Part shown: piece by piece, positions 63,637 to 64,000 of the stretch
How positions within the stretch are numbered: position 1 is the stretch's first letter
How the letters are laid out: every line of letters starts with the position of its first letter
Program-made: the position numbers and the translations under genes
Notes under the pieces: generated by a model
What the model saw: the letters and a program-made list of their open reading frames with translations, nothing else
What the model was told of the DNA's origin: nothing
The model's database searches: none
From: Fabrea salina
Lineage: Eukaryota; Ciliophora; Heterotrichea; Heterotrichida; Fabreidae
NCBI GenBank assembly: GCA_022984795.1
Contig: JALIHJ010000025.1
Span: forward strand, 221,653-285,652
Length of the DNA stretch: 64,000 nucleotides
Reading direction: 5' to 3'

Positions 63637-64000
63637 GGGGTGTTAGGGTGTTAGGGTGTTGGGGTGTTAGGGTGTTAGGGTGTTAGGGTGTTAGGGTGTT
63701 AGGGTGTTAGGGTGTTAGGGTGTTAGGGTGTTAGGGTGTTAGGGTGTTAGGGTGTTAGGGTGTTAGGGGTGTTAGGGTGTTAGGGTGTTAGGGTGTTAGG
63801 GTGTTAGGGTGTTAGGGTGTTAGGGTGTTAGGGTGTTAGGGTGTTGGGGTGTTAGGGTGTTAGGGTGTTAGGGTGTTAGGGTGTTAGAGGGTGTTAGGGT
63901 GTTAGGGTGTTAGGGTGTTAGGGTGTTAGGGTGTTAGGGTGTTAGGGTGTTAGGGTGTTAGGGTGTTAGGGTGTTAGGGTGTTAGGGTGTTAGGGTGTTA
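63637..64000 (+). repeat. Telomere, (TGTTAGGG)n, right chromosome end
   Basis: About 45 tandem copies of TGTTAGGG with the G-rich strand running 5' to 3' toward the end, the right orientation for a right-hand telomere. Variants are TGTTGGGG (63657 and 63842), one unit with an extra G (about 63761-63769) and one 10-base unit with GAGGG (63882-63891). The array runs off the window. The C-strand unit CCCTAACA is that of heterotrich ciliates. Confidence 0.98.

Noticed and set aside
1-64000. Bacterial or viral origin suggested by tight gene packing and ATGA overlap
   Set aside because: Ran, POLA1, NUF2, NUP58, eL30, eL24, the 15-nt intron and the telomere show a eukaryotic nucleus.
1-64000. Reassigned stop codons (UGA = Trp as in Blepharisma, or UAR = Gln)
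   Set aside because: Long genes contain no in-frame TGA, TAA or TAG apart from the intron and break sites, and all three codons end genes (for example TGA at 9401 and 42390).
1-64000. CRISPR arrays, integrons or phage genes
   Set aside because: No regularly spaced short repeats apart from the telomere and the snoRNA boxes, and no such genes.

Overview
The window is the right end of a chromosome from a ciliate, most probably a heterotrich macronuclear chromosome. It ends in more than 360 bp of the 8-bp repeat TGTTAGGG (C-strand CCCTAACA), the repeat I know from Stentor and Blepharisma. One gene has an exact in-frame 15-nt intron (GTAAGAACTACCTAG), the intron size class known from heterotrichs. 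TAA, TAG and TGA all end good reading frames, so the code looks standard. That argues against Blepharisma (UGA = Trp) and fits a Stentor- or Fabrea-like organism. The species cannot be named from the sequence alone.

Layout. 1-57136 is packed with about 40 protein genes on both strands, often only 1-25 bp apart. Several neighbours overlap at their stop codons, and several divergent pairs have start codons 4-11 bp apart. In order: Ran (3' end), a TTL-family ligase, an SLX4-like mini-protein, a 2076-aa LamG/Cys-rich membrane protein, a SHAQKYF Myb protein, a TBC Rab-GAP, a Tctex-1 light chain, a QTRT2-like protein, an organellar-type LeuRS, a VHS-GAT adaptor, a C/D snoRNA cluster, eL30, a coiled-coil protein, RING-CH/FHA, HACD/Phs1, a small helical protein, Utp23, a CDPK, then a five-gene leftward run (unknown mitochondrial protein, NBR1-like, NUF2, TMEM230-like, SPO22/ZIP4-like; listed in transcription order). 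Next come DNA polymerase alpha, a P-loop protein, a catalytically degenerate IS1595/Merlin transposase-like protein, NUBP1, CK1, an MDR-MORN fusion, an ACAP-type ArfGAP, site-1 protease, NUP58, RING/TRAF, an axonemal-like protein, eL24, MetAP1, a membrane protein, an aminotransferase-TtcA fusion, two inverted sugar transporters, a small broken gene and a WD40-TRP-like channel. 57137-63636 is gene-poor subtelomere holding repeats, one probable pseudogene and one P-loop ATPase gene. 63637-64000 is telomere.

The most striking find is at 15187-15515: five tandem box C/D snoRNA candidates on the minus strand between eL30 and the VHS gene. In each, the C and D boxes are 49-57 nt apart from end to end, and every D box is followed exactly 14 nt later by the next C box. 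One carries both guides expected of SNORD80/snR60, and another the guide for 5.8S Gm75 (SNORD96 function). Others are the fusions, the dead transposase-like protein, and the extreme compaction, which leaves almost no room for promoters and UTRs.

The genes are mainly housekeeping (replication, translation, rRNA and tRNA modification, trafficking, nuclear pore, kinetochore, cilia). I see no prokaryotic operon logic, but same-strand runs with gaps of 2-6 bp are common.
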